Source: Hygrocybe punicea (lineage: Eukaryota > Basidiomycota > Agaricomycetes > Agaricales > Hygrophoraceae). Taken from it: a DNA stretch of 64,000 bases. Below are positions 1-11,486 of the stretch, piece after piece. The notes below the pieces were generated by a model that saw only the letters and a program-made list of their open reading frames with translations, did not search any database and had not been told where the DNA came from. A program made the translations under genes and the position numbers. Numbering within the stretch: the first letter of the stretch is position 1; each line of letters opens with the position of its first letter. The stretch covers positions 1,736,001 through 1,800,000 of the forward strand of contig OY744472.1 of NCBI GenBank assembly GCA_963556145.1, read 5' to 3'.

Positions 1-296
1 ACCACGAACACACATGATGCATGAGGATCATACATTTGTTCTCTTGCACTGGGCAGCCGATGTGGAGGAACCCCATAAATGTAACTGGATCGGATCATTT
101 CATATGTTTCCCGCAACAATGCATGTTCCACTTTTGCCTGTATCGTGCTTACCAGTTAACAATCAAACGGTACAAAAATCAGACATCAACGTACAACGAC
201 GGATGGTGAATAGTGCACATGTTCAACAGGTTTGTGTACAGCGTCACCATCATACATCGTGAGATGAACACCCTCTGATGCTCGCTTTATGAATCA

Positions 297-2341
297 TCAG
301 TGGGGTGGCACGTTATCAAACAACAAAAGACACACAATGGGTGCTGGATGGCTGAGCAAATCAGGTTCCCCATAATCCTATCAAAATATTCATTCATGAC
401 AAATGACACGTTCTTGAATCACTTACATCTCCGGTAAGGTCGATGATCACGTTCACTTTCTCTGGCGCTTTCTTATAGTCATCCTCGTCATCATCGTCAT
501 CTTCATCCTCAAGATCATCACGTTTCTTGGACTTGGGATAACTTCTTGTCGACCAGCGAGTGGATCTTTTCTTCCTCCGATAGGACCTCCCCGGCGCAAC
601 CACGACTTTCTCTTCCTTCTGGACTTTCTCTGCCTTCTGCTTCTCCTTGCCTTTCGAAGAGTCCCCAACCTTGTCCAACATTTTGGCCTGGCTTCGGGTC
701 AACATGGAGCTCTGTCCACCTGAAGCAAGCTCCTTCGATGGTCCACCCCTCTTCTTCCTTGTTAATTTTAATTGAAGCGGTTCATCATCGCTGGACAGAG
801 GGTTGCCTGACGCAGGCTTGTCATTCTTTGCCTTGGGGTCTGTTGGAACATTTTGTTTCGTTGCCACCGTAAGCTGACTAGCAGAGTTGGTCAGGTCATC
901 CACTTCCTTATCTTGCAACATCTGTTGTCAGTCCCAGCGATAAATGTAGAGACAGGCGGCATACTGTCAAAACAAAACCAACTGAAGTCCTGTTCCGTTC
1001 CCTGGATGCTGTCCTCCAACAAATCGTATTCTTGGAGGAATACATTCAGCTCCTGCATCGCCGAAGATCCTAAACATATTCTTGTAATGGCCCTCCAAAG
1101 CGCCCTCTCCGTTTTGGCAAGTAATTATGGGTGACAGTGTGAGGCTTAGGTGGAATAGATTTCTCATCCGATCATACATTAAACCTCTGAAAGACTTGGT
1201 GGTGAGGGCATTGACAAATGAGTCTTGCAACGGTAGATCAACACTCTTGGCCATCCTGAAACCATGTGAATTATTTATTTGCGGCAGGCGTAATGTGATT
1301 GTAACGCAATCCCAACCTCTGTAGCTTCTCCACCCATGTTGTGAAGTCGCAGTCTACATATGAGTTGCCCTGTTTTTGTACAAAATCTGACACACGTTTC
1401 ATATAGGACATACGTCACATACCTGGCCAAACCACGTGAATGAGAATGCAAGAAGCTCTAGATTGAGGAGGATCTGGTTGACGTCGGAGGATTCGAGGTT
1501 GACAGATGCATGGTAAAGGATCCGGATGTTCATTTCTACTTCTTTTTGGGCTGGTGTCAAGTGTGCTGGGAGAGTGACTGCAAAGATAGGGATGGTGTCC
1601 ATACTGGACACCACTTTCTGCGGCACTGCCACGGCTGAAACACCCACCACTTCTTGATCTTGTTGCGTGATTAATGGACTTTTGCATGTCATACGAAGCT
1701 TCGTGATCGGCTTACTCCAGTCTCTCAGAAATTTGTAAAGCTTCAAGACGGTGTGCAAACGTCAACTTAAAATGTCTGCCCAAATGTGAATGGTGAACTC
1801 ACCTTGGTCAACTTCTCGCTCATCTCTGGTTTCGCTGATCTCCGAATTACTTTGAAACTTGGATGACGAGGCAACCCAACAGCGTCCATGAGCTTATCGA
1901 GCAGGGTATAGCGAAGGATTGAGTGAGCTGCTACCAGGAGGTCATTCCGGTACACAGTAGTCCACCTTGCCACATCACGCATAGCAGAGCCATCAGCAGA
2001 GAGGTATTCTTGGATGGTTTGGGCTTTACGTGAGATTTCACCTGTGGGATTCACATAATCCAATTGCTTTGCCAGGGCCTAGCAGACAAGTTGACCGTCA
2101 ATGTTACAAGGTGGGAGATTTGACGCACCATCACAGCCAAGGTGGACGGTGTGTTTCCTAGAGCAGACTGATTGCCAATTAAGGTTACGATAGCCTTCTC
2201 AAGTGAATCTTCAGCAAGAGGCATGCCATTGACCCACGGGAAGTCCTGGAACACATTCATGCTTCGGAAATTACTGCCAGACATTACAGACGCATGTAGA
2301 GAAGCGATTGACGGCGCCGAGGTGCTTGCTGATGACGACAT
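297..2341 (-). CDS. Unrecognised multi-exon gene in KDZ cassette, SIM-like C-terminus
   Basis: The start is the ATG at 2341 (protein begins MSSSASTSAPS). Exons continue through about 2060-1800, 1740-1450 and 1250-970 and then the block 921-426. There a GTAAGT donor after an acidic run joins a last exon at about 373 that ends in TGA at 297-299. The body is globular-looking with no motif I can name. The last 150 residues are highly charged: a basic stretch, then an Asp/Glu run, then VIIDLTGD. VIIDLT matches the hydrophobic core of SUMO-interacting motifs, and a SUMO-type protease lies in the same cassette, so a SUMO link is an inference. It runs in the same direction as the TET/JBP gene upstream. 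Its promoter (about 2440-2480) contains CACGTG-type sites. Exon joins are provisional. It could be an accessory transposon protein. Confidence 0.55.
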
Positions 2342-2734
2342 TGCCAAAATGTTCAATTCGAGTGTATCTGAGAGCAATTCAAGAGAGGCTGAGGCTAGAT
2401 GATAAGGGTGCAGAAGGTAATAAAAAAAATGACGCGTCACGGTTTACTGTGATCACGTGTGACCACATCACGTGAATTGCCACATACAAGTACACATTTC
2501 GAATTGACTGAGTTGTCAATGTGACAGAGTTATCAATGTAAAGCCATGGAAATTCTCCGAACACTGTCTAACACTGTCTAGCTATCTGTTAGTTGAAACT
2601 CATAGGCCTTCGTCGTCCGTGAATGAGGATAACGAGATTTAGTTCCACAGAGGTTTCTGACTACAGTCGTACAAAGCATGCAACGGTAGCCGTCGTACTT
2701 TTATGTTAGGATGATATCTCCCTTGGCACAATAG

Positions 2735-4295
2735 CTAATTCCATCTCCATTCCTGTGATGCCCGAAACTCGGCATTCATCTCCCTTGCAAACACATTGTG
2801 TCGGCTCCAGGTGGGCTTGTCAATGTTGAGACGGTCATGTACCATGTTTCGCATATAATGCGCCATGCATATTCTTTCACCGCCCTCCCATCTGCCTACA
2901 CTGTGACTGAGAACCTTGCCACAAATTTCGATGACGGTTCCTGGCGAATAAGAGAACGTAGCATCCAACTCAGGGATGGCTAGTTCCGCGTTCGTATGTG
3001 TCCCACAACTCGCCAGCAAATCATACCATTCTGGACACCCTCCAGCATCTCTGTGTCGAGTTGTAATCCTGTTAACGATAACGGCGATTCCAGTGTAAAC
3101 AGATGTCCACTCCTTAGCATTTTCATGTGTTTCCACGTTCTCGATCGTTTCGCCGTCCCGGATTTTCGTCACAGCCAGAAGGCCAGCTGTGTACAATGAC
3201 TGATGGGTTAACGCAGTAATTGCGTTGAAGATCAGCTTGCTGGGTTCGATTGCAGCCATCCACATGGTGGCTTCAGTTGTTCGAAGAGTTGTCGACGTGA
3301 TCAACCTATCGGTAAGTTGCTGAAAAAACAGGTGGTCAGCTCATGTAAAACAGACGACTAACTAAAGGTGTTACCTCTCTACCCTGAGCAAACCATGCTG
3401 CGGCGAAATCCACTGATCCTGGGTGAAATCGTGGGTTTGGAGGTGGAAAGAAAATGTTTGGATCTTTCCTCCATTGCGGATCTTTCCCTTTCTCAAGTTT
3501 TTTGAGGGACTCCGAATAGGATTCTTCCAGAATTTCGGTTATCATTTCAGCACTGACATTCAATTCCTCCTGTGTCGCAGTGGGTACTGTGAAAAACCAC
3601 ATTTCCAGGGGGCAAGTGACTCACAATACGTCTTGGAGTTACAACATCAGGTAGATACCAGACCAAAATTGAACCACACGTGTCGATTACTGTAGCTGGT
3701 TCATTCACATGTCCGATGTGAATCTCCTGAAAAAACCTGAGTAGGTTTTCATTGTCAGCATCCGAAGTGTCCTTGATATTCTTCACTCGATTTGCCAGTC
3801 TATTCGCATCCAAGGGCACAATTACTTTGAGGCAAGATGTCAGTCTAAATATGCCGACTTTCATGGCAGCAACGTACTAGGGTTCAAAATCGCGGCTGCC
3901 ACAGTGAGGAGAACCCTCTCCAGTTCGGATTCTGAGACCATGTCCGACTTGGAGAATGTTTCGCAATCTGGGGCCGAATCTCCCAAGACCTTGCTAACTG
4001 GAAGCTGATCCCTCAGCATCATCAAACGTGATCTACAAAACATGTAAGATATGACATTGAAGCAGCATGGATCTGACCTCAGCCGTTTGCATTCCTCTAC
4101 AGGAGACTTCGGAGGGCGCATGCCCAACTTGCTATAATACGATGTAGTGTTTGAGAGGATTCTTCTCAGCCTCATCCACATATGTTTCTTTAGATTTGGA
4201 GCAAGACCACAATCCTTTGTTTTCATGTTGACGGAAAGCGAGGCTTCCATTGCCTTGGATTGTGCATTCTTTGAGGGGATTCTGTCGGCGTACAT
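2735..4295 (-). CDS. TET/JBP-type 2-oxoglutarate/Fe(II) dioxygenase (fungal 2OGFeDO)
   Basis: This family oxidises 5-methylpyrimidines in nucleic acid using Fe(II), 2-oxoglutarate and oxygen in the nucleus. The catalytic exon (3304-2735) shows the order expected for fungal TET/JBP domains. A metal-binding HRD (HxD) sits in NRITTRHRDAGGCPEWYDLL, the distal His is in GKVLSHSV, and the 2-oxoglutarate-binding Arg is in GGERICMAHYMR. Upstream exons (3864-3610, 3602-3380) carry ATVIDTCGSILVWYLPD and WFAQG, also typical of the family N-terminal part. The N-terminal exon begins at the ATG at 4295; another ATG at 4350 is in a different frame. No frameshift or stop is seen in the catalytic exon, so it may be active. 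Fungal TET/JBP genes are known to travel with KDZ transposons, which fits the transposase at 8909-13525. Exon junctions between 3900 and 3300 are the least certain part. Confidence 0.85.
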
Positions 4296-4604
4296 AATGG
4301 TTGAGAAGTGAGATTGGTTGAGAATTGGTTAGGTCAGTTTTAGTACACATGGTGGCCTCGAGGTGGTATAATTTAATAAGGTGTTATTATGGTTAGAACG
4401 TTTAGCATTTAATAATTTGCTGCATACAGCAATTTCGCCATGTCACAAGAACGACCAACTATGATATAACACACAATATAGCACAAAAAATGGCAATGCC
4501 GAGCAGATTCAGTGTATATACATATACAGACCATGCACATTTATAAGCTGATTGATACCTGTGCCGTTTGGTGAATGATAGAATAGTCAAAAGTACAGCA
4601 AGAC

Positions 4605-5480
4605 TTACTTTTCTTGACGTCAACAAGGCCACCAGGCCCACTACAGGGAGGTTGCCTGGCAAGGAAATCAGGGGGATTCACCCGCCCTTTCATTCCAGGT
4701 TGACTGGCAGTGGCAAGCGCCCATTTCTGAGGACGGGCCACCACCAGTTTGGCACGCACTGATGCCACAACTTGCGCTATGAAGGAGTGGTCTGAAATAA
4801 GTAAAATTGTCAGCAAGCCTATTCGCCGCGACAAAACATGATGGACAGAGCAGCTGTAATGAAAGGGAATCACTACTATAAGACGACGTATATCACCTGT
4901 GAGTCAACCTGTCAACATGGGTAATATTAAAATGAGCAGACACACACCTCGGTTGTAGCCAGGAATACCGCCAGGCCCGCTGCAAGGAGGTTGCCCGGCA
5001 AGGAAATCAGGGGGATTCACCCACCCTTTCATTCCAGGTTGACCGGCGGCAGCAAGCGCCCATGTCTGAGGACCTGCCACCACCAGTTTGGCACGCACTG
5101 ATGCCACAACTTGTGCTATGAAGGAGTGGTCTGAAATAAGTAAAATTGTCAGCAAGCCTATTCACCGCCACAAAACATGATGGAAAGAGCAGCTGTAATG
5201 AAAGTGAATCACTACTAAAAGCGCAATATTAAAATGAGAAGACACACACCTTGGATGCAAATGGGTATACCGCCAGGCCTGTTGCAAGGAGGTTGCCTGG
5301 CAAGCAAATCGGTGAGATTCACCCACCTTTTCATTCCAGGTTGACTGGCAGCAGCAAGCACCCATGTCCGAGGACCGGCCACCATCAGTTTGGCACATAC
5401 TGATTCCACAATTAATGCATGTGGAAACCTTGGCAGGAAGCTGTAGAAGATCAATCGCAGTGACAAACAATCAGTCACTT
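4605..5480 (-). repeat. Three tandemly duplicated exon-intron units
   Basis: Three similar units lie head to tail at about 4605-4875, 4946-5218 and 5246-5480. On the minus strand each unit reads intron end, AG, then an open stretch containing DHSFIAQVVASVRAKLVVAG, later QPGMKGWVNPPDFL and QPPCSGPGG, and then a GT donor. The intron sequence is duplicated with the exon. Units 1 and 2 keep the frame. Unit 3 has diverged more. They may be repeated exons of an upstream gene or N-terminal exons of the TET/JBP gene; I cannot decide. I do not recognise the encoded motif. Confidence 0.6.
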
Positions 5481-5570
5481 ACGAATATTCTAAGTGAATG
5501 GCATTCAGCAGAGACATAACAAACCACTCACCATTCGGGTAGAAGAATGATATGTAACCTAAAGTGCGTG

Positions 5571-5623
5571 GCATCCCATAATGCGAGATTGTTGCCCGGT
5601 ACAACAATCTCGCAGTGTGGGAT
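5571..5623. repeat. Hairpin, 23-nt arms
   Basis: The arms are 5571-5593 and 5601-5623, with 21 of 23 positions complementary and a 7-nt loop. The sequence lies upstream of the repeated-exon block. It could be a cruciform regulatory element or the remnant of a small foldback element. There is no terminator context that I can recognise. Confidence 0.7.
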
Positions 5624-5787
5624 GTACAATGATGAGGGGGAAAACAACGAAGGATGGGAAAATGAATTCAATCAGCACTTGTGATTAGTTGTATTTGTTC
5701 ACGTGACAAACGTGGTTGGTTTTCATCACGTGAAATGACTTGACTCACATGATGTGGCCAAGTTTGGATGGTGACAAGTCACGTCCA

Positions 5788-5821
5788 TGATGTCACGTTT
5801 GGACGTCCAAACGTGACATCA
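5788..5821. promoter_or_regulatory. 34-bp perfect palindrome with CRE/E-box-like half-sites
   Basis: Every base of 5788-5821 pairs with its mirror position. The half-site reads TGATGTCACGTTTGGAC. It contains GTCACGT, close to bZIP and bHLH target sequences, and the centre is GGACGTCC. CACGTGA words also occur at about 5699, 5726 and 2440-2475. A near copy sits at 6801-6834. Position between oppositely directed gene blocks suggests a shared operator; the binding protein is unknown. Confidence 0.6.
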
Positions 5822-6785
5822 CAGGCGTGACTCGTTGTTGTGTGCATTCATATACTGGCTAGGAAAGTCGTAAATGGCAGTGTTGCAAAGGCCCGTAGTT
5901 ACGGAAACGTCAGTACTGTATATTGTTACATTTGAAATTCATGCTCTGGGCAGGAAGCTTGTGAATGGCACTTTGTTGCACAGACGTTTAATTACAGTGT
6001 CGCTGCTGAATAATGAACACCTTTGCCTTGATTTCAACTGTATATGTGGGTGGTTGGTGAAAATTAACGTTCACAGGTTTCACTGACCATCAAGGGATGT
6101 AGCACACCTGCAACAAACCTAGTGGCTAGGTGAACGAAATATCCCATACGCATACGAACATTTTCGTCCACACCAAACATGTGGCCAGCCTCCTTTCAGG
6201 AACGGCGTTCGTGCATGGCCTGCGTCTTCCGATCGCATCATGCCGAGCCATCGGACAGAATATTGTTCTTGTTCGGTGACGGCCGCATGAAAAGACATGA
6301 ATAGATTTCAGGCACATCCTAAACAATCAAAAGTGGGGTCAGTGTAATGTTGTAAACACACTGGGGGAGGCATTCAATGTCGTGAAAAGCAGCAGCTTTA
6401 CCAGGCCGCACGTCAACAAGAACCGCCGTAAATGCGGCGTTCCACATTTCCCTGGTACAGCGCCCTACCAAGGAAACAACAGCACTGTCATTTGCTGCCG
6501 TACTAGTGATTATTGCCATGCAGCAAGATGGTAGTGTGTTGGAATCAAGAGAAATTACCTTGGCCAACGTTGATGGTGCGACTCAGGATGTGATGGAATA
6601 AGGTGATTTCTGACCAAATAAAAACAAATGCCCATTTTAGGGTATCATATCTACTAGAAAACATAGAATAATGGCTACGTGGGGAATGGACAATCTCATA
6701 GAGGATGTGCAATTTGTGCAGCGCTGCTATGACCTATTCTTTGCTATCCAATTTCCCTACTGCGTTAAATGTGTCCAACAGCGGC
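5822..6785. other. Interval without a recognisable gene
   Basis: This roughly 960-bp interval is bounded by the two related palindromes. Two weak minus-strand open frames (6567-6319 and 6326-6126) share no motif I recognise and do not join convincingly. It may contain a small cassette gene, promoter DNA, or a short insertion. Confidence 0.4.
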
Positions 6786-6860
6786 GTGACATCACGCATG
6801 TGATGTCACGTTTGGCCGTCTAAACGTGACATCACGCATGTGTGATGTCACGGGACCACA
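6786..6860. promoter_or_regulatory. Array of inverted GTGACATCAC sites upstream of the Ulp1-like gene
   Basis: A 24-bp perfect palindrome (6786-6809, GTGACATCAC, GCAT, then its complement) overlaps a near copy of the 34-bp palindrome at 6801-6834. A further spaced inverted pair follows up to about 6855. All lie about 90-150 bp upstream of the ATG at 6942. The repeated half-site GTGATGTCAC suggests cooperative binding of a dimeric regulator, or a transposase-binding array. Confidence 0.6.
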
Positions 6861-6941
6861 TTACATGTGACCCGGCATCACATGATTGAACAGCTCTCTT
6901 TGTTCTCAACCATCACATGCATAACCTCACATCAATCGAAT

Positions 6942-8765
6942 ATGCCATCTCTCCTACTCCCCGTCCTTTTCACAGTCTCTGGTGGAAACACCTACCACAA
7001 ATCTCCGGAAGGGACCACATCTGTCGAGTTTGAATGCAAAGGATCATGGTAAGTCATCATGTTCAGCATCCTAATCATCACTCACTGTCGTATACAAGTG
7101 TTTGTTGTATTTTGACAGAGGACAGCTCTGTGACCATGCAACTATTGGTGGAACGCGATGTTGTCAGTTGCCAGGTGATTGTCAGTCTTCAACAGCCCAC
7201 CCTTGATATTCAAGTAATTTTGTAGGCCACCAAACCAAATGAAGAGCAGATACGCGGCTTGGTATTGTATGTGCTTATTTCTCGGCATGTGGATAAAGCC
7301 ACATGTGTGTTTTTAGGCAGAGAGAACAATGGTACGCCACCATTTCAATAAGCTTACATGTGACTGCAATTGATACTCAGAGATTGTTTCAAAACATCAA
7401 ATTGGCATTTATTTCGACAACGAGCATGCATCCTGGACATCAGATATGTATGCGGATTTGCTCAGTTTGCTCACCAGTACACTGGGCGAAAGTAGCATCA
7501 AGTATTTACAGTGAGTATCACACATTCATCATACCACAACTAATCTCTACTTCAACAGAAATGACATCGAAACCAATGGCCGATTTTTGCAGTTGAATGA
7601 AAGGCCAGATGCGGTCATGTACATCACATTGCCATGGCCAGGCCCGTCACTCACCTCAGGTGTTCTAGGTTTGAAAACACGTGTACTGTTGCAAAATACT
7701 CAGAGCGGGGTGCTGTTCCGTGGATGTCATATCAACGTTTGGAAAAGGATTGGCTAGATGACGAACTGATTAATTTCGGTACCCAGTAGGTACATTTCAA
7801 CCCTCCAGTGCAGTAGCTTATTCCCCGTTTCAGTTACGCTCTGCAGCAAGCAGCAATCCATCAGCCGGAGTTGCCGGCAAACATACACATATTCATTACT
7901 TTTTTCATGGAGAAACTGAGGTGCACGTTGCTTGGTTGTTCATATAACTTCATTTCCTCTAAATCTGGTCATAGGAAGAACGGGGTGAAGAGTTTGAAGA
8001 GGTGGACGAAGGCAATCGACATATTTTCGCTCCCATACTTGGTCTTTCCTGTGCCCACTGGGTGAGTGTAGTCAGTTTTTGTGAAGGCAACATCTCACTT
8101 CACCATCAGTGACCACTGGTATTTGATTATCGTGGCAAATCCTGCTGCATGTTTGTTAGAAAATCCTCCTGATGGACTACACACGTAGTTATCCATTTCA
8201 GCTTTGCATTGAACTTACTCATCGTCGGTTAGCGTAACATTTGTTCTCGATTCACTGCCCCCAGCACACCATCAAAAAGATATATCCCTGGTTCATGCGT
8301 GGCTAGCCTGCATTGCGAAGAACACCAGACAGGTGAAAAAGCTGGCACCTATCAAGAGAATCACCCCCAAGGTGAACCACATCTAACCTCCGTGTTGCGA
8401 ATGAATTGAACGTTTGTTTTCAGGTACCTGTCCAGCTGAATTTTGATGATTGCGGCATCTACATGCTGCACTTCCTCCGAATCTTCTTAGAAAACCCAAT
8501 AGAAATGATGAACATCATGCTGGGTGACGAGATTGCTATCAGAGCTGCCAAAGATCCATGGCAAGACTGGCGGATACCCACGCTCCGTCAGGAACTCCAG
8601 GGGGCATTGCGCAGGCAAGCTGTTCGTAATTGCATTCAGGGTGATGTGCTGGAAAGGGTTGTATTGGAAGGAAAGGAGGGTTCATCCGGTGATGTTAAAT
8701 TGGTCCCCGGTTGGTTTGAGGCCCCAACTATGGTATCAGATTCTGACAGTTCATCGGATTTGTAA
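6942..8765 (+). CDS. Ulp1-like (C48) cysteine protease in KDZ cassette
   Basis: Ulp1-family proteases remove or mature SUMO. Conserved elements appear in order: DWLDDELINFG at about 7742-7780, the catalytic His in GLSCAHWV at about 8040-8060, an Asp in VLDSLPP at about 8240-8260, and the oxyanion Gln and catalytic Cys in VPVQLNFDDCGIYMLHFLRI at about 8424-8480. The catalytic triad therefore looks present. The N-terminal exons include ATKPNEEQIRGLVLYVLISR at about 7226 and NDIETNGRFLQLNERPDAV at about 7560-7610. The start at 6942 is the first ATG after the palindrome array, but the joins of the first three exons were not resolved. The stop is at 8763-8765. The gene sits about 140 bp before the KDZ transposase on the same strand, which argues for carriage as transposon cargo. 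Confidence 0.75.
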
Positions 8766-10440
8766 CATTTTCCTGTCCTCAAATATATTTGTATATCAAG
8801 CGACGTAATAATCTTTATTATTATCCATGTGTTTTGCCTCGTGTATTGGTCTTTATAAGGCGTGTCATTTTCTCACTTTTCCCACACTCATCTAACTATT
8901 GTTCATCCATGCCGAAATCAAAAGTCATTTCCCGGTCGGGAAAAAAAAGGAATTTGCCAGAGAGGTTGAATTTATGGTGGTGGAAAAGAAACGAGGTGGA
9001 AAGACAGTCAAGGCTCGTCCAGTTATTCGTCCGCCAAGTCCTGTAAAACAATCACACAGGAGTGAAGATCTTCCCTTGCCCTCAACGTCGTTTGTGGAAG
9101 AGGAGGACCCTCAGACAAGGAGACATCGCAATAAGCGTGGAAAGGTTGACACAACTATTATCTGTACGACTTGATTTTGATTGCATGTCAATTAGACACA
9201 GAATGATGAAATGGAAGCCTGGAAAGCGATTCACAAGCAATACCTCTCCGAACTCTTATCATCTGAGGCCCCCCCTTCCGATGTTACATGCCAGTCATGT
9301 CTGATGGCCGATATCACCATTCGTTGCCCTGATTGCTATGGTTGCCCTTCGTTCTGCCAGCGTTGTTGTTTGCAGACACACATTCATAATCCATTCCACA
9401 GAATTGAGATATGGAACGGCAGATGTTTCCTGAAACATGACCTTAATACGATTGGCCTGGTCATGCGTCTTGGCCATGGTGGAGGCGATTGTCCGTCATA
9501 CAGAAAAGATGGCCCCCAGCCATCTGTCGAAGATACATATCTGCATGATGTTCTTATGTCAGGTGGTGGTGAGGAGGACAATTTGGATCCGGCTTTGGCA
9601 GTTCACGCCGAGGAAGATATCATAACTGTCACTCATACGAATGGAATTTACCGACGTCGAATCCGATGGTGCTCCTGCCCAGATGCCCCCACTCGAGATA
9701 TTCAACTACTTCGAATGCATTTGTATCCTGCAACAGCAAAACGGCCGTCGTCAGCATTCACTTTCCAGCTCCTGGATCATTTCTACATTGATTCGATGGA
9801 GTGCAAAACGTCTGCAAACAACTTTTATAACAAGTTAAGGAGACTGTCTTCCAATGCATTTCCAGATACATTGCCGGTTCGTGATATACTAGTTGTTTTG
9901 TTACATTGTGCATACAGAACGGAGTACTGAGTTATGGTGTTCAGGATCGTTATCGTGAGCTAATGAGGGTGTCAAGACAGTGGCGATACTTGCACCTCAA
10001 GAAACGATTCGGCTTTGGGCATGACACTGAGAGGGAGCCTGGTAATGGCGATCTGGCATTGTTTTGCCCTGCATGTCCCCAGCCAGGGATAAATCTTCTG
10101 CAGAACTGGATGGATAGACCACATCAGTGGGTCATTCTGATCAGCTTTCATGTAGTTCCACACCAAACAGGGAAACAGGTGGCTTTACAGGCCCAGCATC
10201 GTCGTCGATGGCAATTTCAAAGCTGAGCAGATTAACATGTGGAAGCCTGATGACAACGTTGGGCTTATCGATGGACAAGGCTATATGGTTGAGGATGCAC
10301 CTTATCGTGCTCATCTGGCAGCTTCCCTGGAGTCCAAAGAGGTATTTATCGAATTGTGAATTTCGTGAATGCTAAATCAATGATCATGTATCAGAGGTCA
10401 CAGTGCTCCAATCACAAGGCCGTCAACCAAGCAAACGCCA

Positions 10441-11486
10441 TAGTGTTGCCGTAGTTCGGTTCCAAACCTAGCCGAACCCGGTTCAAACCCCGAACCGAAC
10501 CCTAGGTTCAGCCTAAGTTCAGCCAAGTGCTGAACCGGACCGCGGGTTCAGTTCCGGGTTTCGAGGCCTGCCGGATTTCCTGAACGGCTCCAAACCGCGT
10601 CCAAACCGCGAACATGGATATTTTTAAGGTATTTATTTCATTTATTTTTCGCATTCCTTTACTTACTTTTTCGTGTTAAACGGTATCATGTGACCATTAC
10701 AGGTAGCTTTCTTCACCAACACGCAACAACGCAAGGCCAATGAACGCGACACAATGTCGCGTTCATGAACACAGGTACATATTTTACTTTCCTGAACTTT
10801 ACTAATGTTGCCTGCTACAGGAAGCTCAACCGCGACCGCAGTGTGACCACACCCACAGCCGCGAGATGACCACCCAACGCCAACCCAATGCCAATGGACG
10901 CGCGACAGCTGCAACACCACCACCACCACCACCACCACCACCAGCGGCGGCAACAACAACGGCAACGACAACCACGACGGCCAGCAGCAGCAGCAGCAAT
11001 GCCGGCAGCAGCAGCAGTGGCAATGCTGGCAGCAGCAGCAGTGGCAATGCCGGCAGCAGCAGCAGTGGCAACGGCAACGGCAATGGCAGCGGCAGCAGCA
11101 ACAGCCACGACAGCAGCGGCAGCAGTGGCAGCAGCAATGGCGATGGCAGCAGCAGCGCTGGCAATGCCACGCAGGGACCACGGGACAAGACCCCCCGTCC
11201 CTCCACATCCCTTGGGAACACCGGAGGGCTCCCCCGCACCCATCTACCTCGCGAAGTGCAGCGCCGTATCTATTGATACGCGCCTGCCATTCGCGAGGAG
11301 AACGGACGGGGTGAGCCCACCTCGGTCTGGGTTTCAGACCGCGTCTGAACCCAGACCGAACGCAAAGAGACGGTTCGACGCCGTCTGGGTCCGGGTTTGG
11401 CCATGCACCAAACCGGACCCGAAGTTCAGTTCGCGGTTCCGCCAAAAAGGGTCGGAACCGGACCGAACTGAACTTCGGCAACACTA
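10441..11486 (+). mobile_element. Non-autonomous hAT element, family N1 copy 1
   Basis: The element begins TAGTGTTGCCG and ends CGGCAACACTA. It is flanked by a perfect 8-bp duplication AAACGCCA (10433-10440 and 11487-11494), the hAT signature. The subterminal zone is dense in GAACC/GGTTC words. The interior has CAC- and CAG/CGG-rich simple repeats (about 10900-11160), a palindromic 11-bp stem near 10738-10764, and a 52-bp palindrome at 11247-11298. Long open frames inside come from the simple repeats and are not genes. No transposase is encoded, so it depends on one elsewhere. Confidence 0.92.
11247..11298. repeat. 52-bp internal palindrome of hAT N1 copy 1
   Basis: The left arm starts CCTCGCGAA and the right arm ends TTCGCGAGG, with a centre of GTATCTATTGATAC. 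Equivalent palindromes occur in every other hAT-like element of the window (see 18134, 24078, 32738, 32876, 61504, 61721). Confidence 0.85.
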
